DNA of 39,918 bases, taken from an uncultured Clostridia bacterium. GTDB lineage: Bacteria; Bacillota; Clostridia; TANB77; CAG-508. Below, piece after piece: positions 16,873-24,775 of this stretch. The position numbers were made by a program, and so were the translations under genes. The stretch lies in contig CANQZU010000004.1 in the NCBI GenBank assembly GCA_947628415.1, positions 1-39,918 of the forward strand, written 5' to 3'. How positions within the stretch are numbered: the stretch's first letter is position 1; every line of letters begins with the position of its first letter. The notes beneath the pieces are model-generated. The model was not told where the DNA came from and did not search any database. It saw only the letters and a list, made by a program, of their open reading frames with translations.

Positions 16873-17889
16873 CTATGAATTAATTTCTTGTTTGTATTTT
16901 TTTATTTTTTCTGTATAAATTTGATTTATCATTTCATTTTCTCTATAATCTGTTAGAACACAATCTGTCTTTAAAATTTCTGCAAAAAACTTGCTTAATT
17001 TGGTTGCTCCTGTTAAATTTAAATGGAGCCCTCCATCATAAGTATCTTTCTTATAATCTATACCAATTTCTTCTGTTTTGTCAAGCAGATTGATGTATTT
17101 TAAATTATTTTTATTTGCATATTCTTCTATTTGGTTATTGTATTCTTCATACCAATATGGATATGCTGCTGGTGCTTTGATAAGAATCAGTTCTATCCCT
17201 TTTTCCTTACATAATTTTGTTATTTTGTCTAAATATTCATAAGCTTTATTTGTAAATTGATAATTTCCTAATTTTCTTTTTGCTGGTAAGTTTTCTGCTG
17301 GTTTTACTTCTTTATTCATTAAAAATCCATTATATGTATTTTCTTTGTTATGAAAGAAGTATGTAAAATCTTCTTGTTTTAACTCTGTTATTCTGTCGTG
17401 ATAACGTAAAATTGGAAAAACATACGAAAGAAAACTTTCTTCTTTTGTCATAGAGCTAAAAATCATATCCACTTTTTGTTTTGACCATTTCATTTGATCT
17501 ATACATAATCGATTGTATGGTTCATTTTCTTTATCCGCGTTTTTCATTCCGCCAACACTAAATACGACTACTTTTGGTGTTTCGTATTTTAAGGTTTCTT
17601 CTAAAAGATAATAAGATTGCCAAATCATTTGCTGTGAATTTCCTCTTACATAACTTGTAATCCCTTGTTCTTCATACATAACTAATGGAGAAAAATTCGC
17701 ATAAACTTCACAATCTCCTAGTATGATAACTTCATGATTTTTATCTTCTTCATAATAACTAGATGTCATACTTCCTTCTATTAAATCTGTACTATATTTA
17801 GGTTCCACTAATCGATTAAGTAAAAGAAATATAGCAATAAAAATGATAATCATTACTATAATTTTTATAACGTTTTTTTTATTCAACAA
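16873..17889 (-). CDS. DltD-like membrane-anchored SGNH-type protein
   Basis: A 338-aa protein with one N-terminal membrane helix (about 7-27) and an extracytoplasmic alpha/beta domain. It has SGNH/DltD features: ILGDCEVYANFSP near the N-terminus where GDS normally sits (Cys replacing the nucleophilic Ser, next to a Ser-less turn), YVRGNSQQMIWQSYYLL, and a DGGLHLNLTGATKLSKFF C-terminal block with the DxxH pair. Proteins of this type work with an MBOAT acyltransferase in D-alanylation or O-acetylation of surface polymers. It is 13 bp downstream of the MBOAT gene. If the GDC reading is right it may be a thioesterase-like variant or a non-catalytic partner. Confidence 0.82.
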   Translation of the reverse strand: MLNKKNVIKIIVMIIIFIAIFLLLNRLVEPKYSTDLIEGSMTSSYYEEDKNHEVIILGDCEVYANFSPLVMYEEQGITSYVRGNSQQMIWQSYYLLEETLKYETPKVVVFSVGGMKNADKENEPYNRLCIDQMKWSKQKVDMIFSSMTKEESFLSYVFPILRYHDRITELKQEDFTYFFHNKENTYNGFLMNKEVKPAENLPAKRKLGNYQFTNKAYEYLDKITKLCKEKGIELILIKAPAAYPYWYEEYNNQIEEYANKNNLKYINLLDKTEEIGIDYKKDTYDGGLHLNLTGATKLSKFFAEILKTDCVLTDYRENEMINQIYTEKIKKYKQEINS

Positions 17890-17901
17890 GTTTTCCTCCT
17901 T

Positions 17902-19431
17902 TTAAAAGTTCCCATAAATAAAATCAGATGCTTGATAACCTAAACCGTAAAATCCAAGCAACAATGTAGCTAAAAATAAGATATACCAAATAATCCAAGA
18001 AACTATATTACTGTTTCTAATTTTTTTGTTATTGTCTTGCTGTTTTTGTTTATAAAAATCTACAATAAATAAAACAAAAATCGCTAGAATACCAATCCAC
18101 AAATTTGCTTTGCTTAATCCTAAAGAATAAAGTGATCCATTAACTAAAATTTCTGGGTTAAAACTTGATATCCCTGCTTTTACAATATTTACTCCTTCTG
18201 CTATGCTATTTGCTCGGAAAAAGATAAGAGAAAAACTAAACAATAAATAGACTTTTATATTTTGTAAAATATGATAAATTTTACTTTCTGGATTAATTTT
18301 AAATCTATTATTGATAGCATTAATTTTTGGTGCTATAATTTCTCCTACTACTACATAAAGCCATTGAATGATACCAGATGCCAGAATAAAATGATATGCT
18401 CCATCATGCCATATACCAATTGCTATCCAAAGGACTAACATCGCTAAATAAGTTGGTATTTTTTTACCCCATTTTTTTCCAAATATTTTCTTCCCTTGAT
18501 TAATTCCATTTTGAACTAAATCAGATTTTAACATCGGATAAAACATATAATCTTTAAACCATGTACCTAAAGTAATATGCCACCTACGCCAAAATTCTGC
18601 CATGGTTTTTGAGGAAAATGGTTGTTTAAAATTTTCTGGCATTTCAATTCCAAATAATTTACTAGATCCTATCGCAATATCAATACAACCAGAAAAATTA
18701 CTATATAATTGTACTGTATAACAAAGTGCTGCTATAACTATATAGAAACCCTGATAAGTCTCCAAATTTTGATAAATAGTATTACAAATAATTCCCATTC
18801 TTTGTGAAATTACCAATACTTTAAAAAATCCCCATGTAATTCTTTGAATTCCTATTCTAAAATTACTAGATTCTAATTTATGATTACTATATAACTGTTC
18901 TCTCATATCCTGATAACGATTAAAAGGTCCACTTGTCATTTGTGGGAAAAAGATCATAAATAATAAATATTTGAAAGGATTTTTTTGTGGTGGATATGTT
19001 TTACGATAAACATCGATTAAATACCCAATTGATATAATGGTATAATACGATATACCAATTGGCGCTAAAAAAGATACCATATTCCAAGTAAAATTACTTC
19101 CTACTATTTTTGCTGTCAATTGCATTGTTACACCAAAAAAATTTGTATATTTCAAGGCTACTAAAGTAACCATAGCTAAAATGACAAATACGGTTCTAAC
19201 GATTTTTCTTTTTCCATCTTCTTGGCATTTATCAATCACAATAGCACCCACATAGGTAACTATAAATCCATATAGTACATAAAGTAATACATACATTTTA
19301 CTGCAAGTAAATATTAAAAAAGCAATACTTGCTATGGTTAAAATAATCCATTGTTTTTTTCGTAAAACGGTATAATAAAGTAGCACAAAAATAGCAAGGA
19401 ATACTAGAAAAGAAAAAGAAGTTAATTCCAT
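17902..19431 (-). CDS. MBOAT family O-acyltransferase (DltB/AlgI-like)
   Basis: A 509-aa polytopic enzyme with about 11 membrane helices. MBOAT hallmarks are EFWRRWHITLGTWFKDYMFY and the helix with the catalytic His in IGIWHDGAYHFILASG. Members move an acyl group from a donor in the cytosol, often a carrier-protein thioester, to a surface polymer. The upstream gene encodes a carrier protein and the one before it an FkbH-type loader, which suggests the donor is an acyl- or glyceryl-ACP rather than acetyl-CoA. Start ATG lies 2 bp after the ACP stop. Confidence 0.93.
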   Translation of the reverse strand: MELTSFSFLVFLAIFVLLYYTVLRKKQWIILTIASIAFLIFTCSKMYVLLYVLYGFIVTYVGAIVIDKCQEDGKRKIVRTVFVILAMVTLVALKYTNFFGVTMQLTAKIVGSNFTWNMVSFLAPIGISYYTIISIGYLIDVYRKTYPPQKNPFKYLLFMIFFPQMTSGPFNRYQDMREQLYSNHKLESSNFRIGIQRITWGFFKVLVISQRMGIICNTIYQNLETYQGFYIVIAALCYTVQLYSNFSGCIDIAIGSSKLFGIEMPENFKQPFSSKTMAEFWRRWHITLGTWFKDYMFYPMLKSDLVQNGINQGKKIFGKKWGKKIPTYLAMLVLWIAIGIWHDGAYHFILASGIIQWLYVVVGEIIAPKINAINNRFKINPESKIYHILQNIKVYLLFSFSLIFFRANSIAEGVNIVKAGISSFNPEILVNGSLYSLGLSKANLWIGILAIFVLFIVDFYKQKQQDNNKKIRNSNIVSWIIWYILFLATLLLGFYGLGYQASDFIYGNF

Positions 19432-19432
19432 C

Positions 19433-19687
19433 TTAATTTCCTACTCTTTCTTGAATGATGCTTACCATTTCGCCTACATTTTTCATACTAGTTACTTCAT
19501 TCATATTAAATTTAAATCCAAATTCTTTTTCAACAGCTACCATTAAATTAATATGCTCTAACGAATCCCAACCTTCAATATCATTTGCTGTTGTTTCTGC
19601 TTTTATTGTAATGGTTTCATCATCAAATACATCTTGAAATACTTTATTTAATCTTTGATAAATTTCTTCTTGGCTCATTTTTCTCAT
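19433..19687 (-). CDS. Acyl carrier protein
   Basis: An 84-aa carrier protein with the phosphopantetheine Ser at about position 42 in EGWDSLEHINLMVAVEKEF, in a four-helix ACP arrangement. It overlaps the FkbH gene stop (ATGA-type overlap) and is followed 2 bp later by the MBOAT gene, so it is a dedicated carrier for this cassette rather than the fatty-acid ACP. An in-frame second ATG (MSQEE) has a better-spaced GGAGG and could be the true start. Confidence 0.93.
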   Translation of the reverse strand: MRKMSQEEIYQRLNKVFQDVFDDETITIKAETTANDIEGWDSLEHINLMVAVEKEFGFKFNMNEVTSMKNVGEMVSIIQERVGN

Positions 19688-21459
19688 TCCTCCACTTCTA
19701 TTACTTTATTTTTTGGTATATAATCTTTTACCTCTATTTTCCATGTCGTATTTTCTTGTTCATCTTCTTTTATTTTTTCAAATCCATGTAAACTGTAAAA
19801 CTCTTTTACCATTTTATTTTTAGCTGTTGGATAATAATAGCCATAAACAGTTTTTATTCCTCTTTTTTTGCACTTTTTGATTAATGTATCCATCATAGCA
19901 TATTCCATATCTCTTTTTAAAACTCTGCAACTCATAAGCCATAAATCAATATGCAATTCTTCTTGCTTTTGATTTCCTATCACAACACTTACAACACCAT
20001 TATCACCAAAAACATCTTCTAGTTTTCCATATAAGCTGATATAATTGTCTTTTCCCTGAATTTCTTCAATTTCAGCTTGCGAATATCTCTTGGTAGTTAA
20101 ATTAAATTGATTGCTTTTATTTGTAAGTTGTGCTACTCTTGCTGTATATATAGGAGAAACCGATTTTATTTGTGCCTTCATCTTTAAAGAAAATAAATAA
20201 TCTTCATAATTTTCAAAAGTTTGCATCATTTGAGTTCTTTTTATATTATCTTTGTACATTTTCGTTTTTTTGCTATCTTCTTTAGAAAAATTAGTTACTT
20301 CAAAATAGCCTTGTTTATCTATCATTTTAATATAATTTTCTGGTTCTCCCATTTCTGGTACACCAATTCCTTTTATATATTCTTTTACAATCTTTCTTTC
20401 TGCTGGATTGTCATCAATAAAAGCGAAACTATCTGCTCCTAGATTTAATTGTTTTGCTAATTCTTCTATATTTAAGTTTTTAGGATTCCAATTTGCTTTT
20501 ATACTAACAAAATCTTCTGGTTTTAAAATACTATCTGGATGATTTAACCCTGCTATGGCATTTTCTTGTTCATTTTTAGAAACAATATTTAAAATAACTC
20601 CTAAATCTTTATGTGCTTTGATATATTCTTGAAATTCAGAAAATACTTGTCCAGATGGAACTTCTGGTCCAATCTTTAAATTCTCTACGCCATCATCTCC
20701 CACAATTCCACCCCATAAAGTATTATCTAAATCTAATACCAAGGCTTTTTTATTTTTTCCATAAATTGATTTAATAATTTTGGCTATATTAAAGGCAAGA
20801 GTTGGTATTGCAGGTACCTCTAAGGCATACTTATACATATGCCAATAAAATTCATTACTCCATTTATCTAATCCATAACTTGCTGATAAATAGTTAATAT
20901 CATTTATATAAAAGTTTTCATGTGTCTCGGAATATTCATAAAATTTCATATTAAGTCTTGTAATATAATTCGTTCTTCCTTTCTTGCTGCTTGCATCTTT
21001 GTTTCCTAATAGACGATAAAAAGGATACTCAAAGTTATTTTGTATAATAATGCTATGAAATTTTGTTTCTAATTTATTCCATATAGTTGTAAATCTTGTA
21101 TATTCTTGTTCCAAAAGCGCATTAATTTCTTCGTTTATCATTGTTATATCTGGATATCTCTTAATATTTCGGTTTGTTGTATGAATATAAATAATATCAG
21201 GATGAAAGTTATCAAATTCTTCATTTCCAAATATTGCATCTTCATAATATTGGTTGTATTCTGATTCATAAAAATTTGGCTTAATTCCGTAATTTAACAA
21301 AAATAATTCTAACATTAATTTTACATCACTAGTTGTGGAACCACCTAAAATAGCAATATTTTTTTCTAATAAATTTTCTTGTTCAAGTAATTGTCTTTTT
21401 AAGGATTTTTTCTTTTTTAATAAATATTCACTATCAAATGGATACTCTAATTCTTTCAT
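19684..21459 (-). CDS. FkbH-like HAD-IIIC family protein
   Basis: A 591-aa protein in three parts: an SGNH-like N-terminal region (about 30-230, starting NIAILGGSTTSD), a HAD phosphatase-like domain with the nucleophile motif LDLDNTLWGG (Asp about 243 and 245), and a C-terminal GNAT-like domain ending YYYPTAKNKMVKEFYSLHGF. This is the layout of FkbH proteins that load a glyceryl unit from 1,3-bisphosphoglycerate onto a carrier protein. The adjacent ACP and MBOAT genes fit loading followed by transfer. The substrate is inferred from the family, not visible. Confidence 0.9.
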   Translation of the reverse strand: MKELEYPFDSEYLLKKKKSLKRQLLEQENLLEKNIAILGGSTTSDVKLMLELFLLNYGIKPNFYESEYNQYYEDAIFGNEEFDNFHPDIIYIHTTNRNIKRYPDITMINEEINALLEQEYTRFTTIWNKLETKFHSIIIQNNFEYPFYRLLGNKDASSKKGRTNYITRLNMKFYEYSETHENFYINDINYLSASYGLDKWSNEFYWHMYKYALEVPAIPTLAFNIAKIIKSIYGKNKKALVLDLDNTLWGGIVGDDGVENLKIGPEVPSGQVFSEFQEYIKAHKDLGVILNIVSKNEQENAIAGLNHPDSILKPEDFVSIKANWNPKNLNIEELAKQLNLGADSFAFIDDNPAERKIVKEYIKGIGVPEMGEPENYIKMIDKQGYFEVTNFSKEDSKKTKMYKDNIKRTQMMQTFENYEDYLFSLKMKAQIKSVSPIYTARVAQLTNKSNQFNLTTKRYSQAEIEEIQGKDNYISLYGKLEDVFGDNGVVSVVIGNQKQEELHIDLWLMSCRVLKRDMEYAMMDTLIKKCKKRGIKTVYGYYYPTAKNKMVKEFYSLHGFEKIKEDEQENTTWKIEVKDYIPKNKVIEVEE

Positions 21460-21494
21460 TTTTTATAAATCATCCTTTCTTTACGAAAGATAAA

Positions 21495-23154
21495 TTAATT
21501 TGCTACTGGATAAGCATTTCTATCCCAATCCCTTGGATGCAAATATTGCAAAGTTGAATATCTTGTTGCATCATTCATTAAGGCAATTGGATAATGTCCA
21601 TTATTTTTCGTTCCATCAATATGTTTCCATCCACCTACATTAACCATATTCCAATAATGAGAATAATCTGTGCAATGTACCATTTTGTTCGTAATTCCCA
21701 CTCGATTTAATAATACTTGCATTGCACTAGCAATTCCAAAGCAATCTCCAACATGTTGAGTAAAAGCATAATAAGCTGCTTTTGAAACATTTCTTACATT
21801 TCCATATTTATGCCCATATGTAATATTATTTTGTGACCATCGTACAAGAGCTAAAGCTTTGTCTCCTGCTCCCATTGATCCTAATCCTAATTTTGCTATA
21901 ACTTCATCTGCTAAACTATTAACGTCATTAGCGTCTGATTGAACAGTTATTTTTCTCTTTTCAGTTGTTTTATTCCCTGATTTATCTGTTGCTGTGTAAG
22001 TTGCAAAATATGTTCCAGCAACTGCTAAATTGACACTACTTGAGTCTACCGTGAATTCACATTTTCCATCTTTTGCATCTACAGCACTTACTTTACTTTC
22101 ATAATTTATACTACCATTTTTTGCTACTGTTATATTGGTAAGTCCAGAAAATACTGGTCCTTCTTTATCTTCTACAATATTCAATTTCGTAACTTGTTCG
22201 GTTCGATTCCCATATACATCTATTGCTTCTATTTTTATTTCTTTGGTTCCAATAGAAAAATCATTTAATTCTGTTAATAAATTTACTGTATATTCAGAAG
22301 CATCATTAACTGATTGAATAAAATCTTCTTTTCCTTTTACTTTTTGTCCTAAATAAATTTTTACTTCTTTTAAAACAAGTTCTGGTGCTTTAGTATCTTG
22401 CACAATAATTTTAGTTATGTATTCCTTACCTTCTAATGTAGTTTTTAATTCATACTCTCCTACCCCATAATTATTGATTTCATCAATTTGCTCTTGTGTA
22501 ACTAAATCTTTATACTTTTCATCAAATACAATGTCTTCTACACTTATTTTATCTCCTAACTCAATCATCATTGTTTTTCTAATATGGGTAATTACTAATT
22601 TACATTCTTTAGTCGTCTCATTTTGATAAGCATCTTTTACTATAACAGTTAATGAATATTCTCCGCAATACAGATGTATCAATTTCATAATTTACTTGAT
22701 ATTCTATTGTCATTTCACTTTTATCTTCTTTTGAAACAATAAAATCTTCTGCTTTTATTTCATAATTTACTGGCTTTTCAATATCTTGAAACTCTACTTT
22801 AGGAGCTGTTGTATCTTGTATTTTTAAATTTGACACATAAGTTTTATCTTTATATTGAATTTCTATTTGATATTCTCCTACTTTATTTAAGTCAATTGTG
22901 CTAACATCTGTTATAAATTTGCTATCTTTTTCATATCTTTTGTTTTCTACAAATTGTGAAATATTTATTTCATTTTCTCCTAATTCTAAAAATACTTCTT
23001 CTTTGATTTTTTTACTAAATACTAAAAAATATAATAAAATTATAGCTATTATTAATATTAATATAATTGCTATTAATATCATCCATTTTTTGTTCCATTT
23101 TTCTTTTATTTTATTTTTTTCTTTTTCTTCATGTTTTCCTCTATATTTTTTCAT
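21495..23154 (-). CDS. Membrane-anchored Ig-like / transglutaminase-like protein, with one +1 frame change
   Basis: N-terminal basic segment and membrane helix (about 24-46), then several bacterial Ig-like repeats (each with a DTTAP or DTKAP turn and D-x-GN ending), then a transglutaminase-like C-terminal domain. The catalytic triad is Cys in HVGDCFGIASAMQ, His in YSHYWNMV and Asp in HIDGTKN. It is probably a surface-associated cross-linking or peptidase-like enzyme. Read straight, the first frame ends at 22618. At 22662-22665 the coding strand reads TTG-CGGA; skipping C gives DTSVL-G-EYSLTVIVKDAYQ, an exact Ig-repeat ending. The joined protein is about 552 aa. It sits just upstream of the FkbH-ACP-MBOAT cassette. 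Confidence 0.87.
22662..22665 (-). other. CGGA frame-change site in the Ig-transglutaminase gene (codon 164)
   Basis: In-frame CGG after TTG. Zero frame gives 15 residues of basic sequence and a stop. The +1 frame gives Gly and the expected Ig strand GEYSLTV. Confidence 0.82.
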
Positions 23155-23261
23155 TTTATCTTTCCTTCTTTCTCTTATTTCCGTAACAATTTTTCGTTTT
23201 TATTATATACTATTTTTTTATACAATTCAACATGAAACTTAAAAAATGTTAGACAAAAAAA

Positions 23262-23291
23262 TTCAACTTTCTACATTTTTCATCATATGAT
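23262..23291 (+). promoter_or_regulatory. Candidate promoter of the Cys-rich protein gene
   Basis: TTCAAC (23262-23267), 18-bp spacer, TATGAT (23286-23291), about 45 bp before the ATG at 23338. The -35 is weak. Confidence 0.45.
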
Positions 23292-23337
23292 ATAGAAAGT
23301 AACCTTGAAGTTGCTATTTAAGAAAGGAAGGATAATT

Positions 23338-23793
23338 ATGGGAATAGATGAAAAAAAATGTCCCGTTTTAGACGTTGATGGCGTAATTTCAGGAGGAAAA
23401 CAATTTGATTTAGATATTACTTTACCAGAAGATAACCGTGATGTCATTTATGGAGTTGTAAAAAATTGTTTTAAAGAGCCTGTATGTGATGCAGTTGTTA
23501 AATTAGTGGAAGTTGTATATGAACATGGCAAAGAAGAAAGACGACCAATTGGCCATACTTTCACAGATAAAGAAGGAGAATTCGTATTTGGACCTCTTTG
23601 CCCTGGAAAAGAATATGCCATTCAACTTTGGGTAAATGATACCAAAAAAATTAAAATTTGTGCAAAATGTCATCATGAAGGAAAATGCTTAAAAGGTGAA
23701 AAATGTGACAAATGTGATTGTTTTATAGATGATTGCGACAAATGTGAAAAATGTGAAAAAGAAAATTTATTTGAAAAACCAGAGTGCAAATAA
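23338..23793 (+). CDS. Carboxypeptidase-regulatory-like domain protein with Cys-rich tail
   Basis: A 151-aa protein. The GAAAGGAAGG ribosome binding site fixes the start at this ATG. Residues about 30-105 form a beta-sandwich like the carboxypeptidase regulatory/CNA-B fold (VIYGVVKNCFKEPVCDAVVK, then FTDKEGEFVFGPLCPGKEY). The last 45 residues hold a cluster of about ten cysteines in CxxC-like spacing (CAKCHHEGKC, CDKCDCF, CDKCEKCEK) that would suit metal binding or disulfides. No signal peptide is seen, so it may be cytosolic or in a spore or vesicle compartment. Similar small proteins are common in Clostridia; function is unknown. Confidence 0.85.
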   Translation: MGIDEKKCPVLDVDGVISGGKQFDLDITLPEDNRDVIYGVVKNCFKEPVCDAVVKLVEVVYEHGKEERRPIGHTFTDKEGEFVFGPLCPGKEYAIQLWVNDTKKIKICAKCHHEGKCLKGEKCDKCDCFIDDCDKCEKCEKENLFEKPECK

Positions 23794-23803
23794 ACTTTAA
23801 AAA

Positions 23804-23835
23804 ATGGGAATGATTACATCATTCCCATTTTTCTT
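23804..23835. terminator. Bidirectional terminator shared by convergent genes
   Basis: AAAAAATGGGAATGAT / ATCATTCCCATTTTT inverted repeat between the Cys-rich gene (+) and the small membrane gene (-). The stop codon of the minus-strand gene (23814-23816) lies in the hairpin. Confidence 0.8.
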
Positions 23836-23954
23836 GCAAATTGTTTTCCTTTTTTCATTAATTTTTTTCTATTCATCTTATCAGATTCTGCATACATCAT
23901 CATAATTCCTGTTGTAACTAATCCGCCAATCATAACACCTTTTATAAATTTCAT
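23814..23954 (-). CDS. Small membrane protein (46 aa)
   Basis: A short gene with a good GAGGTG ribosome binding site 6 nt before ATG. The product begins MKFIKGVMIGGLVTTGIMMM, one membrane helix, and continues with a basic tail containing KKLMKKGKQFARKMG. It resembles YtxH-like small Firmicute proteins in layout. It is probably translated from the same transcript as the TSUP genes: the upstream gene stops one base before the ATG region (TGA at 23956-23958). No function can be inferred. Confidence 0.75.
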   Translation of the reverse strand: MKFIKGVMIGGLVTTGIMMMYAESDKMNRKKLMKKGKQFARKMGMM

Positions 23955-23955
23955 T

Positions 23956-24366
23956 TTATTCACCTCTCTTTTCTTTATTATCTATTTTTTTCTTGTTTTT
24001 ATACGGTTTTTTATATAAATTAAAAATGGAATATATTTCATTTAAAGCAATAATTGCTAAAAAAATACCAAAACATTTTTTCAACATTTTGACATCAATT
24101 CCAATAGAAATATTAGCACCAATAATGGCACCTAATATTCCAAAAACAGATATAAGAATTGCTAATTTCATATCAATATTTTTATTTTTTATATTTACTA
24201 TAATCGCAACAATCGATGTTGGAATAAAAAAAATTAAATTTGTTGCTTGTGCAATGTGTTGTTCTATTCCCATCAAAAAAGAAAGAAGAAAAATTAAAAT
24301 AGTCCCTCCTCCCATGCCTGTTCCACTTACAATTCCTGAAACTAAACCAATTATTATTTCTGACAT
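23956..24366 (-). CDS. Half-size TSUP (TauE/SafE) transporter, subunit 1
   Basis: A 136-aa protein with four membrane helices and one TauE/SafE repeat, starting MSEIIIGLVSGIVSGTGMGGG, the Gly-rich motif that precedes the transport helix. Canonical TSUP permeases for sulfonates or sulfite have two such repeats in one chain of about 250 aa. A basic C-terminus (NKEKR) follows. It is adjacent to a second half-size gene, and the two probably pair to form one transporter. Substrate unknown. Next gene starts right at its stop. Confidence 0.86.
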   Translation of the reverse strand: MSEIIIGLVSGIVSGTGMGGGTILIFLLSFLMGIEQHIAQATNLIFFIPTSIVAIIVNIKNKNIDMKLAILISVFGILGAIIGANISIGIDVKMLKKCFGIFLAIIALNEIYSIFNLYKKPYKNKKKIDNKEKRGE

Positions 24367-24382
24367 TATTAAACGCCCCTAT

Positions 24383-24733
24383 TTAACTAAAAATCATTTT
24401 ATATGATACATAAATCAAAAATAAAGTAAATGATATTTTCATTACTTTTTCTGGTAACTTTTTTAACAACTTTGCACCAATATATCCTCCAATAGCTCCT
24501 CCTATGGCACATAAAAAAGCTACTTTCCAATCAATAAAATTTCCTTTATAGTAAAAAAAACTACTTGTTACTACCATTGGCAAAATACAAAAAACAGAAG
24601 TTCCTCTTGCTTTCATATCTTCTAATTTCAGCAAGTGGATAAAAGCAGGTACTAATATCATACCTCCGCCTGTTGAAAATAATCCACTCACTATTCCTGC
24701 TAATAATCCAATTATTATTTTTTTAATCATCAT
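24383..24733 (-). CDS. Half-size TSUP (TauE/SafE) transporter, subunit 2
   Basis: A 116-aa protein with four membrane helices and one TauE/SafE repeat (IIIGLLAGIVSGLFSTGGGM; the SxGGG motif is intact, and GGAIGGYIGAKLLKKLP is the second helix-turn). It is complementary to the next gene: equal length, 16 bp apart, same topology. The likely assembly is a heterodimer. No cysteine or other feature hints at the substrate. Confidence 0.86.
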   Translation of the reverse strand: MMIKKIIIGLLAGIVSGLFSTGGGMILVPAFIHLLKLEDMKARGTSVFCILPMVVTSSFFYYKGNFIDWKVAFLCAIGGAIGGYIGAKLLKKLPEKVMKISFTLFLIYVSYKMIFS

Positions 24734-24736
24734 AAA

Positions 24737-24760
24737 AAACCTACTTTTTTAGTAGGTTTC
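24737..24760 (-). terminator. Intrinsic terminator after rarA
   Basis: AAACCTAC / GTAGGTTT inverted repeat. On the minus strand it is followed by a T-run. It ends the ruvA-rarA transcript ahead of the TSUP genes, whose first start codon (24733) is only a few bases away. Confidence 0.8.
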
Positions 24761-24775
24761 CCATTTTTTATAAAT

